A stretch of 64,000 bases of DNA. Source: Arthrobacter sp. Leaf137. Its GTDB lineage: Bacteria; Actinomycetota; Actinomycetes; Actinomycetales; Micrococcaceae. This document shows, in pieces, positions 28,201 to 37,649 of the stretch. Numbering within the stretch: the first letter of the stretch is position 1; every line of letters begins with the position of its first letter. A model generated the notes under the pieces. The model was not told where the DNA came from. It was given only the letters and a program-made list of their open reading frames with translations, and did not search any database. The position numbers and the translations under genes are program-made. The stretch spans positions 124,001 through 188,000 of the forward strand of contig NZ_LMOI01000022.1 of assembly GCF_001423525.1 (NCBI RefSeq), given 5' to 3'.

Positions 28201-28877
28201 GCGGTGAGCTGGCGGAAGCGCCGGCGCCTTTCGTGGAAAACGGGGAGCAGGTCCGGCAGGGAATGGCTGCTGCGCAACCAGTCCTCACCCACGCGGGTGC
28301 CCAGCACGAGGGTCACGACGGGGGAGGGGTCCAGCCCCATCCCGAGGAGCTGGTCACCGTAGGCCGCCAGCTGCAGCAGGGCGCCCACCTTGGCGTGCCG
28401 GGCGAGCTTGGTGTCCCAGACCTCATACCGGCCCGGCAACCCTGTTCCGGCGGCCTCGTTGACCAGGAAGTCCGCATAGCCGAGGAACTCGCCATCGAAG
28501 AAGGTGGCCTGGAAGACGACGTCGGCTCCGGAGCGCAGCGCGAGCTCGGTTTCGGCGTGCTTTGCCTGGAGTTCCCCGCGGACGGTGTTGCCGCGTTCCA
28601 GTGAGTAGACGCCCGCCCCGCGGCTGGCATCCCATGTTCCGTATTTGGCCACGAGGCTGGCCAGGACGGTCTGCTCGTGCCGGTCGCCCAGCTCGCCGGC
28701 CCGGACCCGCATCTCGTCCGGAGGGAATGCGGCCTTGGGGGACCGGCCCAGTTTCTCGTCCAGAACGCGGAGCGTGCGGTATTCACATTCGCTGGCCGCC
28801 ACGAGGTCGCTCGCGGAGAACACGAGGTCCGGCGCAGCACCGGGACCGGCACTGGCATCGGCTTCGAGCAGGAACAC
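25233..28877 (-). CDS. TM0106-type RecB-like nuclease fused to superfamily 1 helicase
   Basis: 1214 residues. The N-terminal third is RecB-type (SECEYRTLR near 33 and HCGRCDYC near 245, the four-Cys iron-sulfur layout; nuclease core GYADFL...YEVWDTKLAR). The middle (IFFDFEGDPLWQ, residue about 350) looks like the RNase H-fold TM0106 region. The C-terminal third is a Dna2/Upf1-like helicase: GPPGTGKTYVGAH (about 841), VIDEAGQF (about 945), GDPQQLPQV, and VDKFQGQEAPAVLVSMACS. Likely a DNA repair or foreign-nucleic-acid processing enzyme; its physiological role is not established. Stands alone, convergent with acyP. Confidence 0.85.
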   Translation of the reverse strand: MFLLEADASAGPGAAPDLVFSASDLVAASECEYRTLRVLDEKLGRSPKAAFPPDEMRVRAGELGDRHEQTVLASLVAKYGTWDASRGAGVYSLERGNTVRGELQAKHAETELALRSGADVVFQATFFDGEFLGYADFLVNEAAGTGLPGRYEVWDTKLARHAKVGALLQLAAYGDQLLGMGLDPSPVVTLVLGTRVGEDWLRSSHSLPDLLPVFHERRRRFRQLTAEHREGGGAVQWQQPGIVHCGRCDYCAEQVSLHRDLLMVAGMSVVQRRKLHAAGITSIDELAAMPAAAAKNSVARLRAQARMQLGLDAAAGSRTFSKDGEPHTVSYSVLPEHTVGTLPAPSAGDIFFDFEGDPLWQDPATGVWGIEYLFGVIEAPVADAGGDPVFRPFWAHSRSGERKAFLDFLEYVENRRRQYPDMHVYHYAAYEKTALRNLSLAHQAGEDTVDDWLRKGLLVDLYATVKHSLRISEASYSIKKLEPLYMGDNLRSGDVKDAGASVVAYAAYCAARDAGHQAEADAVLASISDYNQYDCLSTLRLRDWLLDIQPQAGSELPAEAREGTGSGVPGSGDATTGRRDARGESPEEGRLHEYLAGLPDNRPWTDDERAIAMVAAATGYHRRERKQFWWQHFDRVEASLESWSDQRNVFVVESAEVSSDWALAKPRERMRTRVLKLRGTMTEGSDFRTDSTWCRLYDAPPPEGMAAPDAAPGARAYNFGTRISDLQAAPDNPVYTLITIAERESAKVAAYPHFPMALTEDQPLATVSIEAALAELAKAVGSAVPSLPSQPGLDILRKLPPRFRTLPGPAEVQHGVDGAADYAGAIAVSLRDLDRSYLAVQGPPGTGKTYVGAHVIGQLVGEGWKVGVVAQSHNVVENLLCRAIDKGGVDPSLVAKKLSAPHEVPWKATADGDVARLLESAGGCLVGGTAWTMTGKEVPAGSLDLLVIDEAGQFSLANTLAVSRAAKRLLLLGDPQQLPQVTQGAHPEPVDESALGWLAAGHATLPARLGYFLADSWRMHPVLCAAVSRLSYESRLQSAPAASLRELETVPPGVETVVVQHTGNSTSSAEEAAEVVRQAHRHLGLKWTAGPELAARPLEQQDLLVVAAYNAQVHLIRKELADAGLPDVRVGTVDKFQGQEAPAVLVSMACSAVAEAPRGAEFLLNRNRVNVAVSRGQWRAVIVRSPELTNYMPHKPAALEELGAFIGLSVPGSP

Positions 28878-29007
28878 GGGGCCTCCCCATTGGACAGCCG
28901 GGCCGGGGGACGGTTCCCCTGACCTTGGTTTACAGCTGCTTCAAACGTAGCAAGAGGGGCCGACAACCAGGGCGGGAGCAGCAGCCCTGCAGCGCTTATC
29001 CTCGAAT

Positions 29008-29063
29008 CTAGGTAGCAGTTGATGTCGTTTTGAGCCCTCAAAACGACATCAACTGCTACCTAG
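29008..29063. repeat. Palindromic repeat, copy 2 (perfect)
   Basis: Arms 29008-29031 and 29040-29063 are 24-base perfect reverse complements around the loop GAGCCCTC. It shares its core and loop with the copy at 24844-24917 and has the same plus-strand orientation. It lies 12 bases past the terC stop codon, so it probably also acts as that gene's terminator. Confidence 0.88.
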
Positions 29064-29075
29064 TTGGGCAGCGCG

Positions 29076-30275
29076 TCAGCCGTTGGCGTCCGCCCGTACC
29101 TGGGCTTTGTCGTGCTCGTCGTGGGCCTTGCGGATCAGGGCCAGGAACTCGGTTTCGTTCCGGACCAGGCGCTTGTACTTCTCCGGGAGCTTGCGGATCT
29201 GGTCCTCCTCGCGGACCATCTTGGCGAAGATCTTGTCCCGCTCCGCCATATCCGTTTCGTAGTTCAGGTCCACGTACTCAGTGGCATGCCGCCGGGCTCC
29301 GGAAACGGCGTTCTTGGCCTTGCCCTTGGGGCTGAAGATCGAGGCCAGGATGGTGAGCACCAGCACGCCGAGGATCACGCTGAGCGACAACCCGGTGCTG
29401 ACCTCCACCACGTTGACGTGCTCGCCGTCGTTGATGAACGGCAGGGTGTTTTCGTGCAGGGCGTGCAGGATGAGCTTGACGCCGATGAAGCCCAGGATCA
29501 CTGCCAGGCCGTAGGACAGGAAGATCAGCCGGTCCAGCAGGCCATCAATGAGGAAGAACAGCTGCCGCAGGCCCATCAGCGAGAACGCGGTGGCGGTGAA
29601 GACGATGAACACGTTCTGGGTCAGGCCGAAGATCGCCGGGATGGAGTCCAGGGCGAACAGGATGTCCGTGCCGCCGATGGCTACCATCACCAGCAGCATG
29701 GGGGTCAGCACCCTCTTGCCGTTCTCCATGGTGAAGAGCTTGTCGCCGTCGTAACGCTCCGACGCCGGCAGGAACTTTTTGGCGAGCCGGACCACGAAAC
29801 CTTCGGAGTCGTCGTCGTGGTCGTCAGGCTTGAGCAGGTTGCCGGCGGTGATCAGCAGGATCAGCCCGAAGATATAGAAGACCCACGCGAAGCTGTTGAT
29901 CAGTGCTGCGCCCAGGAAGATGAAGGCCGTGCGGGCAATCAGGGAGAAGACGATGCCGAACAGCAGCACCTTCTGCTGGTCCGCGCGGGGCACCTTGAAG
30001 CTGGACATGACGATCAGGAACACGAAGAGGTTGTCCACGGACAGGGCCTTTTCCGTGACGTAGCCGGCGAAGTACTCGGTACCCATGGTGGGTCCGCCGA
30101 AGAGCAGCACCCCCAGCCCGAACAGCAGTGCGATGCCCACGTAAATCGCCGACCAGATGGACGATTCCTTCAGCGTGGGGGTATGCGCCTTGCGGACGTG
30201 GAAGAAGAAATCGAAGGCCAGCAGCCCCACGATTCCCGCGATGGTCAGGGTCCAGACATAAAAAGGAACTTCCAC
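29076..30275 (-). CDS. TerC-family integral membrane protein
   Basis: 399 residues with roughly nine membrane segments. TerC hallmarks: EKALSVDNLFVFLIVMSSF with the acidic membrane Asp, and GGTDILFALDSIPAIFG, the paired motif thought to bind metal ions. A long charged C-terminal cytoplasmic tail (about 325-399) follows. TerC proteins are linked to tellurite resistance and, more recently, to manganese export or metalation of secreted enzymes. It starts 37 bases after recQ on the same strand and may be co-transcribed. Metal role is inferred from the family. Confidence 0.9.
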   Translation of the reverse strand: MEVPFYVWTLTIAGIVGLLAFDFFFHVRKAHTPTLKESSIWSAIYVGIALLFGLGVLLFGGPTMGTEYFAGYVTEKALSVDNLFVFLIVMSSFKVPRADQQKVLLFGIVFSLIARTAFIFLGAALINSFAWVFYIFGLILLITAGNLLKPDDHDDDSEGFVVRLAKKFLPASERYDGDKLFTMENGKRVLTPMLLVMVAIGGTDILFALDSIPAIFGLTQNVFIVFTATAFSLMGLRQLFFLIDGLLDRLIFLSYGLAVILGFIGVKLILHALHENTLPFINDGEHVNVVEVSTGLSLSVILGVLVLTILASIFSPKGKAKNAVSGARRHATEYVDLNYETDMAERDKIFAKMVREEDQIRKLPEKYKRLVRNETEFLALIRKAHDEHDKAQVRADANG

Positions 30276-30312
30276 GCGGCGGCCTTTCGTTGGAACGTGT
30301 CCCTGAAGCTTA

Positions 30313-32028
30313 CTAAGCAGGCTTCAGGAGTTTATGCTCCAGCACGGCCGAACGCGACAGGGTTTTGTAGCCCTCCTGCTCGAACAGCACGGTGATCACG
30401 TCGTCCTCGTGCCGCATCACCAGGCCGGGGCCCCACTCCTTATGGACCACTGCGGACTGGAGCGGGAACGGATCGTCGGCCGCCGCGGGACCCGGCCCGC
30501 CGCCGTCGTACTCCTTTTTCCCCTTCCTGCCGCCCTCGTTTCCGGAGCCGGGCCCGGCTGGCTTGCCGGGATGGCGTGCGGCCTCGGCGCAGGCGTCGCA
30601 GTTGTTGCAGGGCGTCGCCAGGTCTTCGCCGAAATAGTTCAGCAGGAACTGGCGCCGGCATCCGTCCGTTTCGGCGTAGGCGCGCATCATGGTCAGGCGG
30701 GACTGCTCCACGCGCTGCCGGGCCTCGGCACGTTCGACGGCGGCCGCCGCCAACGCAGGCAGCTTGGCTTTGGCGGCGAGGCGTATCCCGCGCTTGCCCG
30801 TGGTGACCGAACCCGCCTCCTCGAGCTGGTTCACCAAACCCGTGACCCGGCGGGCCGGGAACCCGCTCAGCTCCGCCAGCGACGACTTGGGCACAGGCCC
30901 GCCGGCATCCTTGAGGACCCTCAGCACCTTGAGCAGCTTCTCCGGATCCGGGGTGCTGGTGCTGAAGAACTTCCGCAGGCCCAGATCCTCGGAACGGTAG
31001 TGCAGCACCGCGGTGGCAGGTTTACCGTCCCGGCCGCCACGGCCGATCTCCTGGTAGTACGCGTCCAGGGACTCCGGGATGTCGGCGTGCACCACGAAAC
31101 GGACGGTGGGTTTGTCGATGCCCATGCCGAAAGCGGTGGTGGCCACCACCACGTCCAGCCCGTCCGCCAGGAAGAGTTCGTGGATGCGCTCCCGTTCCGC
31201 GGCGGCCAAACCGGCGTGATAGGCCTCCGCCCGGAGGCTTTCGGCGGCGAGCTTGGCGGCGTACTTTTCGGTGTCCTTGCGGGTGGCGGTGTACACCAGG
31301 CCCTGCCCGTCGCGGGCCAGCCCTGCCACCTGGTGAAGGACGGCGCTGCGCTTGTCCTTGTCCCCATGATGGCGGACCACGTCAAGGTTGATGTTGGGCC
31401 GGTCAAAGCCGTGGACCAGCACCAGCGGGTCCTTCATGCCGAGCCGCTCCACGATTTCGTCACGCACCGGGGGAGAAGCGGTGGCGGTCAGTGCAGCCGC
31501 TGGCGGGTTGCCCAGCCGTTCGCGGACGGCGCCCAGGCCCAGGTAGTCGGGCCGGAAGTCGTGGCCCCAGGAGGAGACACAGTGGGCCTCGTCCACCACG
31601 AACAGCGAGACCCCCAGGCGGGCCAGGCGCTCCACCGTCGTGTCCTTGGCGAGTTGCTCCGGCGCCAGGTAGAGGAATGCTGCCGTCCCGGACTCGGCGG
31701 CCTGCCAGGCGGCCTCCACTTCGGCGTCGCTGTGGGAGGAGTTGATGGCGACGGCGGCATCCGGGCCGAGGTCGGCGGCCAGGCCGTCCAACTGGTCCTC
31801 CTGCAGGGCGATCAGCGGTGAGACCACGACGGCGGGACGTCCCGTTGCGCTGTGCAGGTACTGGGCCGCCACCTGGTAGATAGCGGATTTGCCGTAGCCG
31901 GTGGGCATGACGGCCAGGACATCGCGGCCGTCAACGAGCGCGGTCATTCCGGCAAGCTGGCCGTCCCGAAGCTCCGGGAGAGAAAATGTGGATGCCGCGA
32001 GGGCGGCGAGGGCGAGGTGGTCCGGCAT
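30313..32028 (-). CDS. recQ: RecQ-family ATP-dependent DNA helicase
   Basis: 571 residues. Walker A PTGYGKS (42-48), DEAHC box with VSSWGHDFRPDY, and the C-terminal zinc-binding cysteines (CRRQFLLNYFGEDLATPCNNCDAC) identify RecQ. The HRDC domain is absent; instead a Gly/Lys-rich linker leads to a small C-terminal domain with WGPGLVMRHEDDVITVLFE, seen in many actinobacterial RecQs. It unwinds recombination intermediates. terC lies directly downstream. Confidence 0.93.
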   Translation of the reverse strand: MPDHLALAALAASTFSLPELRDGQLAGMTALVDGRDVLAVMPTGYGKSAIYQVAAQYLHSATGRPAVVVSPLIALQEDQLDGLAADLGPDAAVAINSSHSDAEVEAAWQAAESGTAAFLYLAPEQLAKDTTVERLARLGVSLFVVDEAHCVSSWGHDFRPDYLGLGAVRERLGNPPAAALTATASPPVRDEIVERLGMKDPLVLVHGFDRPNINLDVVRHHGDKDKRSAVLHQVAGLARDGQGLVYTATRKDTEKYAAKLAAESLRAEAYHAGLAAAERERIHELFLADGLDVVVATTAFGMGIDKPTVRFVVHADIPESLDAYYQEIGRGGRDGKPATAVLHYRSEDLGLRKFFSTSTPDPEKLLKVLRVLKDAGGPVPKSSLAELSGFPARRVTGLVNQLEEAGSVTTGKRGIRLAAKAKLPALAAAAVERAEARQRVEQSRLTMMRAYAETDGCRRQFLLNYFGEDLATPCNNCDACAEAARHPGKPAGPGSGNEGGRKGKKEYDGGGPGPAAADDPFPLQSAVVHKEWGPGLVMRHEDDVITVLFEQEGYKTLSRSAVLEHKLLKPA

Positions 32029-32216
32029 GGTACGTCTCCGCGTTGAGGTGCCAGGCCGCTTGCTTCAGCCGTACAACCCACCTTAACGCCGGCCCGGTGC
32101 TGCCGCTGGCCGTGCCCTTGACTTCCGCGGATGGCTGAACAACTGTGGAAAGAGCGGGAAGTGCCGAAGCAACCGGTGGTTTCCCGGACCCGGCGAGGAC
32201 GCAAGGAGAACGCATC

Positions 32217-34544
32217 GTGGTGCGCGAGAACCCCAAGGTTGAAGAGCCCGACGAATCCCGGATCGAGGTCACCGGGCATCCCAAGGCCTGGGCTGCCGGT
32301 GTTCCGGGTGTTTACCACTCGATGAAGCCGGCGCTGGAGCACATGGGTGTGGACCGGTCCCGGAAGACGCTGCTGGCGCTGAACCAGAAGGACGGGTTCG
32401 ACTGCATGAGCTGCGCCTGGCCGGACCCGGGCCACCGCAAGATGTTCGAGTTTTGCGAAAACGGGGCCAAGGCCGTCACCTGGGAAGCTACCCCGGTGGT
32501 GGTTGGCAGCGGTTTCTGGGCCGAGCACCCCGTGAGCGAGCTGCGGCAGCGGTCCGAGTACTGGCTGGGAATGCAGGGCCGCCTGACCGAGCCGGTGTAC
32601 AAACCGGCGGGGGAGGACCACTACCGCCCGGTCAGCTGGGAGCAGGCGTTCGGGATCCTGGCGGACAAGCTGAAGTCACTGCCCGATCCCAACCAGGCCA
32701 CCTTCTACACCAGCGGCCGGACCTCCAACGAGGCCGCCTTCCTGTACCAGCTCTTCATCAGGGCTTACGGCACCAACAACCTTCCCGACTGTTCCAACAT
32801 GTGCCACGAGTCCTCGGGCTGGGGCATGGGCCAGACCATCGGCGTGGGCAAGGCAACGGTCTCCTACAACGACTTCGAAAAAGCCGACCTGATCATCATC
32901 ATGGGCCAGAATCCGGGGACCAACCATCCGCGCATGCTCACCGCGCTGGAGGAGGCCAAGGAGGCCGGCTGCAAGATCGTGGCCGTCAATCCACTGCCCG
33001 AAGCAGGCCTGATGCGGTACAAGAACCCGCAAAAGGTGAAGGGCATCATCGGGCACGGCACGGACCTGGCGGACCAGTTCCTGCAGGTGCGGATCGGCGG
33101 GGACATGGCGCTGCTGCAGGCGGTCTCCAAACGGGTGCTCGACGCCGAGGCCGCCAACCCGGGCAAAGTCCTGGACCACGCATTCCTCGAGGAGCACTGC
33201 GAAGGGCTCGAGGAGCTCCGGTCGCACCTGGCGCAGCTGGACGAGGGTGCCGTCCTCGCGGCCACCGGCCTGCGCACCGAGGAGATCGACGAACTCGCCG
33301 CCCGCTACCTCGCAGCGGACCGCGTGATCATCACCTGGGCCATGGGCATCACGCAGCAGAAGAAGGGCGTGGCCACCATCAAGGAGATCATCAACCTGCT
33401 CCTGCTGCGCGGCAACATCGGCAAACCGGGCGCCGGAGCGTCCCCCATCCGCGGCCACAGCAACGTCCAGGGCGACCGCACCATGGGCATCTGGGAGCAG
33501 ATGCCGCCCGCGTTCCTTGACGCGCTGGGCCAGGAGTTCGCGTTCGAGCCGCCGCGCGAGCACGGCCTGGACGCCGTCCAGACCGTCCGCGGAATGCGCG
33601 ACGGCGGGATCAAGGTTTTCGTGGGCCTCGGCGGCAACTTCGTGGGAGCCATTTCGGACACCGCGGTGGCCGAGGAAGCCATGGAGAAGACCGAGCTTTC
33701 GGTCCAGATCTCCACCAAGCTCAACCACTCCCACGCGGTCACCGGCGCCGAGGCGCTGATCCTCCCCACGATGGGCCGGACCGAAATCGACCGGCAGGAA
33801 ACCGGCCCGCAGTTCGTCTCGGTGGAGGACACGGTCTGCGCAGTGCACGCCTCCCACGGCACCGTGGAACCGGTGGCCCAGGGCCTGCTGTCCGAGGTGG
33901 CTATCATCTGCCGTCTGGCCGCCGCCGTGGTGCAGGACCGCAGCTCCGCGGACTGGGCAGGGTTCGAGAAAAACTACGACCTCATCCGCGACCACATCTC
34001 CCGTGTGGTCAACGGCTGCGAGGACTACAACCGCAAGATCCGGCAGGACGGCGGCTTCATCCTGCCCAACGGCCCGCGCGATTCCCGGACCTTCAACACC
34101 CCCACCGGCAAGGCCATGCTCACGGTCAACGAGCTCGAACACGTGGACCGGCCCGAGGGCACGCTGATCCTGCAGAGCATGCGCTCGCACGACCAGTTCA
34201 ACACCACCATCTACGGCAACAACGACCGCTACCGGGGCATCAAGAAGGGCCGCGAAGTGGTGTTCGTGAACCCGGTGGACCTTGCCGAGCTGGGCTTCGG
34301 GGACGGCCAGCGGGTGGACATCCACGGTGTGTACACGGACAACGTGGAGCGGGTACTCCGGAACTACCGGATTGTCTCCTACCCCTCCGCCAGGGGCTGC
34401 GCAGCCGCCTACTACCCGGAGGCCAACGTCCTGGTGCCGCTGGACAGCGTGGCAGAGGGCAGCCAGACGCCGGCATCAAAGGCCGTCATCGTGCGCCTTG
34501 AGCCCGTGGCGGTGCTGGAAGAGGAACCCACCGCCGGGGGCTGA
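32217..34544 (+). CDS. FdhF/YdeP-family molybdopterin oxidoreductase
   Basis: 775 residues from GTG 32217, chosen for the AAGGAG site 8 bases upstream; a longer frame from 32145 is possible. The family signature DGFDCMSCAWPDPGH, then CENGAKAVTWE, TSGRTSNEAAF, CHESSGWGMGQTIGVGK and a C-terminal molybdopterin-dinucleotide domain are clear. It is related to formate dehydrogenase H but lacks Sec/Cys context for formate oxidation, and YdeP relatives are linked to acid resistance. No fdhD or electron partner is adjacent. The substrate is unknown. Confidence 0.88.
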   Translation: MVRENPKVEEPDESRIEVTGHPKAWAAGVPGVYHSMKPALEHMGVDRSRKTLLALNQKDGFDCMSCAWPDPGHRKMFEFCENGAKAVTWEATPVVVGSGFWAEHPVSELRQRSEYWLGMQGRLTEPVYKPAGEDHYRPVSWEQAFGILADKLKSLPDPNQATFYTSGRTSNEAAFLYQLFIRAYGTNNLPDCSNMCHESSGWGMGQTIGVGKATVSYNDFEKADLIIIMGQNPGTNHPRMLTALEEAKEAGCKIVAVNPLPEAGLMRYKNPQKVKGIIGHGTDLADQFLQVRIGGDMALLQAVSKRVLDAEAANPGKVLDHAFLEEHCEGLEELRSHLAQLDEGAVLAATGLRTEEIDELAARYLAADRVIITWAMGITQQKKGVATIKEIINLLLLRGNIGKPGAGASPIRGHSNVQGDRTMGIWEQMPPAFLDALGQEFAFEPPREHGLDAVQTVRGMRDGGIKVFVGLGGNFVGAISDTAVAEEAMEKTELSVQISTKLNHSHAVTGAEALILPTMGRTEIDRQETGPQFVSVEDTVCAVHASHGTVEPVAQGLLSEVAIICRLAAAVVQDRSSADWAGFEKNYDLIRDHISRVVNGCEDYNRKIRQDGGFILPNGPRDSRTFNTPTGKAMLTVNELEHVDRPEGTLILQSMRSHDQFNTTIYGNNDRYRGIKKGREVVFVNPVDLAELGFGDGQRVDIHGVYTDNVERVLRNYRIVSYPSARGCAAAYYPEANVLVPLDSVAEGSQTPASKAVIVRLEPVAVLEEEPTAGG

Positions 34545-34587
34545 CGTGCCGGGCGCAACAGGCCCCGGCCCGCACTGCCGGCCCTGA

Positions 34588-34625
34588 CCCGCACAAGCGG
34601 TGCGTGCCAACACCTGTTGTGCGGG
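34588..34625. terminator. Hairpin between FdhF/YdeP gene and DUF6457 gene
   Basis: Arms CCCGCACAA (34588-34596) and TTGTGCGGG (34617-34625), 9 bp, with a 20-base loop that has its own GC-rich pairing. It lies between two convergent genes and could end both transcripts. Confidence 0.45.
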
Positions 34626-34643
34626 CCGGTCCCGGTTCTGCGG

Positions 34644-34973
34644 CTACTGGGCTGTGTCGGCCCAGCCCTTGCTGGCCGGGCCGCCGTCGTGACCGTCCTC
34701 GCACAGCTGGAACGCCACCCTTGCGGCCTTATCAACGGCCGCTGCCGCTGCCTCCTTGTTGCCCGCGCTGCCGGTGCCGGCATGCAGCCCGGCGGCGTAA
34801 CCCACCATGAATGTGGTGACCGGCGCGGCGGCATGGATCACCGAATCAGCGGATTTCCGGGCCAGGTCCAGGAGCAGCTCCTGGTCAACCTTGAGATCGA
34901 GGATCTGCAGTGCCTGTGCCAGCCGGTGGCTCCACTGGTCCAGGACCTGAGCCTCGTCGTCGTTGACTGCCAT
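34644..34973 (-). CDS. DUF6457-family protein
   Basis: 109 residues from ATG 34973 with AAGGAG upstream. Helical, with LDQWSHRLAQALQIL, LLLDLARKSADSVIHAAAPVTTFMVGYAAGL and a C-terminal charged tail. It resembles the DUF6457 family, often encoded next to molybdenum-cofactor or formate-dehydrogenase-related genes. Here it lies opposite the FdhF/YdeP gene and 13 bases downstream of the aldo/keto reductase, so it is probably read in the reductase operon. Function unknown. Confidence 0.7.
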   Translation of the reverse strand: MAVNDDEAQVLDQWSHRLAQALQILDLKVDQELLLDLARKSADSVIHAAAPVTTFMVGYAAGLHAGTGSAGNKEAAAAAVDKAARVAFQLCEDGHDGGPASKGWADTAQ

Positions 34974-34986
34974 GGTTCTCCTTGCG

Positions 34987-35961
<975 letters not shown>

Positions 35962-36313
35962 TCGGTTCTCCTCAGCGGTAGAACGTGCTCCGCACCCACC
36001 ATGACGGGGGTGCAAAAGCCCTTGGGTGCAGCGTACGCCCCACAGGCAAGTCCCCTGAAGTGTGCTGTCCCAAACATGGGGTCCGCACCCCTAGACCAGT
36101 CCAGCGGGCCTGCCTAGACTGGGCGGACCCCCACCCAGGAACCCGCAGCGACCGGCACTTCCGGCAGGCAAAGAACGTCCGGCACGAACGTTCCGGCACG
36201 GCCAATACCATCCGGGAGCGCACGATTTCGGTCCGCCGGGTCCCGCCTGCGGGGCGCATCACCTATCCAACCATCAGCCGCCGTACCCGGCAGGCCTGAC
36301 AACAGGAGAACAG
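35962..36313. other. Divergent spacer between AKR and formaldehyde dehydrogenase
   Basis: 352 bases without a plausible gene. CCAGTC (36096-36101) and GACTGG (36117-36122) form an inverted pair, and CTAGACCAGT / CTAGACTGGG a partial direct repeat about 25 bases apart. CCGGCACGAACGTTCCGGCACG near 36180-36201 is a direct repeat of TCCGGCAC spaced by about 10. These may be operator sites; no known consensus is matched. Confidence 0.35.
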
Positions 36314-37525
36314 ATGACAGGGAACAAAGCCGTTGCCTACAAGGAACCCGGCAAGGTCGAGGTAATCGATGTTGACTATCCCACCTTTGAACTGAAAGAC
36401 GGCCCGGGCGTCAACCCGGCCAACGTTGGCCGCGCGGTCAACCACGGGGTGATCCTCAAGACCGTGGCCACCAACATCTGCGGCTCGGACCAGCACATGG
36501 TGCGCGGCCGCACCACAGCACCGCCGGACCTGGTGCTGGGCCACGAAATCACCGGTGAAGTAGTGGAGGTGGGCCGCGACGTCGAGTTCATCAAGGTAGG
36601 CGATATCTGCTCAGTGCCGTTCAACATCGCCTGCGGGCGGTGCCGGAACTGCAAGGAGCGGAAGACCGGCATTTGCCTGAATGTGAACCCGGACCGCCCC
36701 GGCAGTGCCTACGGCTACGTGGACATGGGCGGCTGGGTGGGCGGCCAGGCGAACTACGTCCTGGTGCCCTACGCGGACTGGAACCTGCTCAAGTTCCCGG
36801 ATCGGGACCAGGCCCTGGAGAAGATGCTGGACCTGACCATGCTTTCGGACATCTTTCCCACGGGATTCCACGGGGCCGTGACCGCCGGGGTGGGGGTCGG
36901 CTCCACGGTGTACGTGGCGGGCGCAGGGCCTGTTGGCCTCGCAGCGGCAACCAGCGCGCACCTGCTGGGCGCCGCCGTCGTGATTGTGGGCGACATGAAC
37001 GCTGACCGCCTGGCCCAGGCCAGGAGCTTCGGCTGCGAGACGGTGGACCTGAGCAAGGGCGGCCCGGCCGAGCAGATCGAACAGATCCTGGGTGTCCCGG
37101 AGGTGGACTGCGGCGTGGACGCTGTGGGCTTCGAGGCGCGCGGGCACGGCAGCAACGCCTCGGAAGCGCCGGCCACCGTGCTGAATTCGCTGATGGAGAT
37201 CACCGCTGCCGGCGGCGCCCTGGGCATCCCGGGGCTCTATGTCACCGGTGACCCGGGCGGCATCGACGAGGCCGCCAAGAAGGGCGCACTGAGCCTGAGC
37301 CTTGGTACCGGCTGGGCCAAGTCGCTGAGCTTCACCACCGGGCAGTGTCCGGTCATGAAGTACAACCGGCAGCTGATGATGGCCATCCTGCACGACAGGG
37401 TGAGCATCGCCAAGAACGTCAACGCCAAGGCCATCCCGCTGGAAGAGGCGCCTAAGGGCTACGCGGAGTTCGACGCCGGCGCGGCCACCAAGTACGTCCT
37501 GAACCCGAACGGCTACCTCAGCTAG
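36314..37525 (+). CDS. fdhA: Glutathione-independent formaldehyde dehydrogenase
   Basis: 403-residue zinc-dependent medium-chain dehydrogenase. Catalytic zinc ligands Cys56 (NICGSD) and His77 (GHE), structural zinc Cys107, Cys110, Cys113 and Cys121, and the NAD site GAGPVGLAAA. The insertion DMGGWVGGQANYVLVPYADWN and the pattern around ATNICGSDQHMV match the Pseudomonas putida-type enzyme that oxidises formaldehyde to formate without glutathione or mycothiol. ATG 36314 follows GGAG. A 15-bp hairpin ends the gene. Formate product links it loosely to the FdhF/YdeP gene nearby. Confidence 0.92.
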   Translation: MTGNKAVAYKEPGKVEVIDVDYPTFELKDGPGVNPANVGRAVNHGVILKTVATNICGSDQHMVRGRTTAPPDLVLGHEITGEVVEVGRDVEFIKVGDICSVPFNIACGRCRNCKERKTGICLNVNPDRPGSAYGYVDMGGWVGGQANYVLVPYADWNLLKFPDRDQALEKMLDLTMLSDIFPTGFHGAVTAGVGVGSTVYVAGAGPVGLAAATSAHLLGAAVVIVGDMNADRLAQARSFGCETVDLSKGGPAEQIEQILGVPEVDCGVDAVGFEARGHGSNASEAPATVLNSLMEITAAGGALGIPGLYVTGDPGGIDEAAKKGALSLSLGTGWAKSLSFTTGQCPVMKYNRQLMMAILHDRVSIAKNVNAKAIPLEEAPKGYAEFDAGAATKYVLNPNGYLS

Positions 37526-37541
37526 GAAGGAGTTTCCCGAA

Positions 37542-37577
37542 CGGCGGGAGGCCGGCTCACGGGCCGGCCTCCCGCCG
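37542..37577 (+). terminator. 15-bp perfect hairpin after fdhA
   Basis: Arms 37542-37556 and 37563-37577 are exact complements with a TCACGG loop. Located 17 bases past the fdhA stop. No T-tract; GC-rich as is usual in this genome. Confidence 0.72.
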
Positions 37578-37649
37578 CGTGCGGAAATAAGGCCTGGCTT
37601 TTGCGGGTTACGCTTCACAGGTCTTAAACTGCAATGAAGGAGATTTCCC

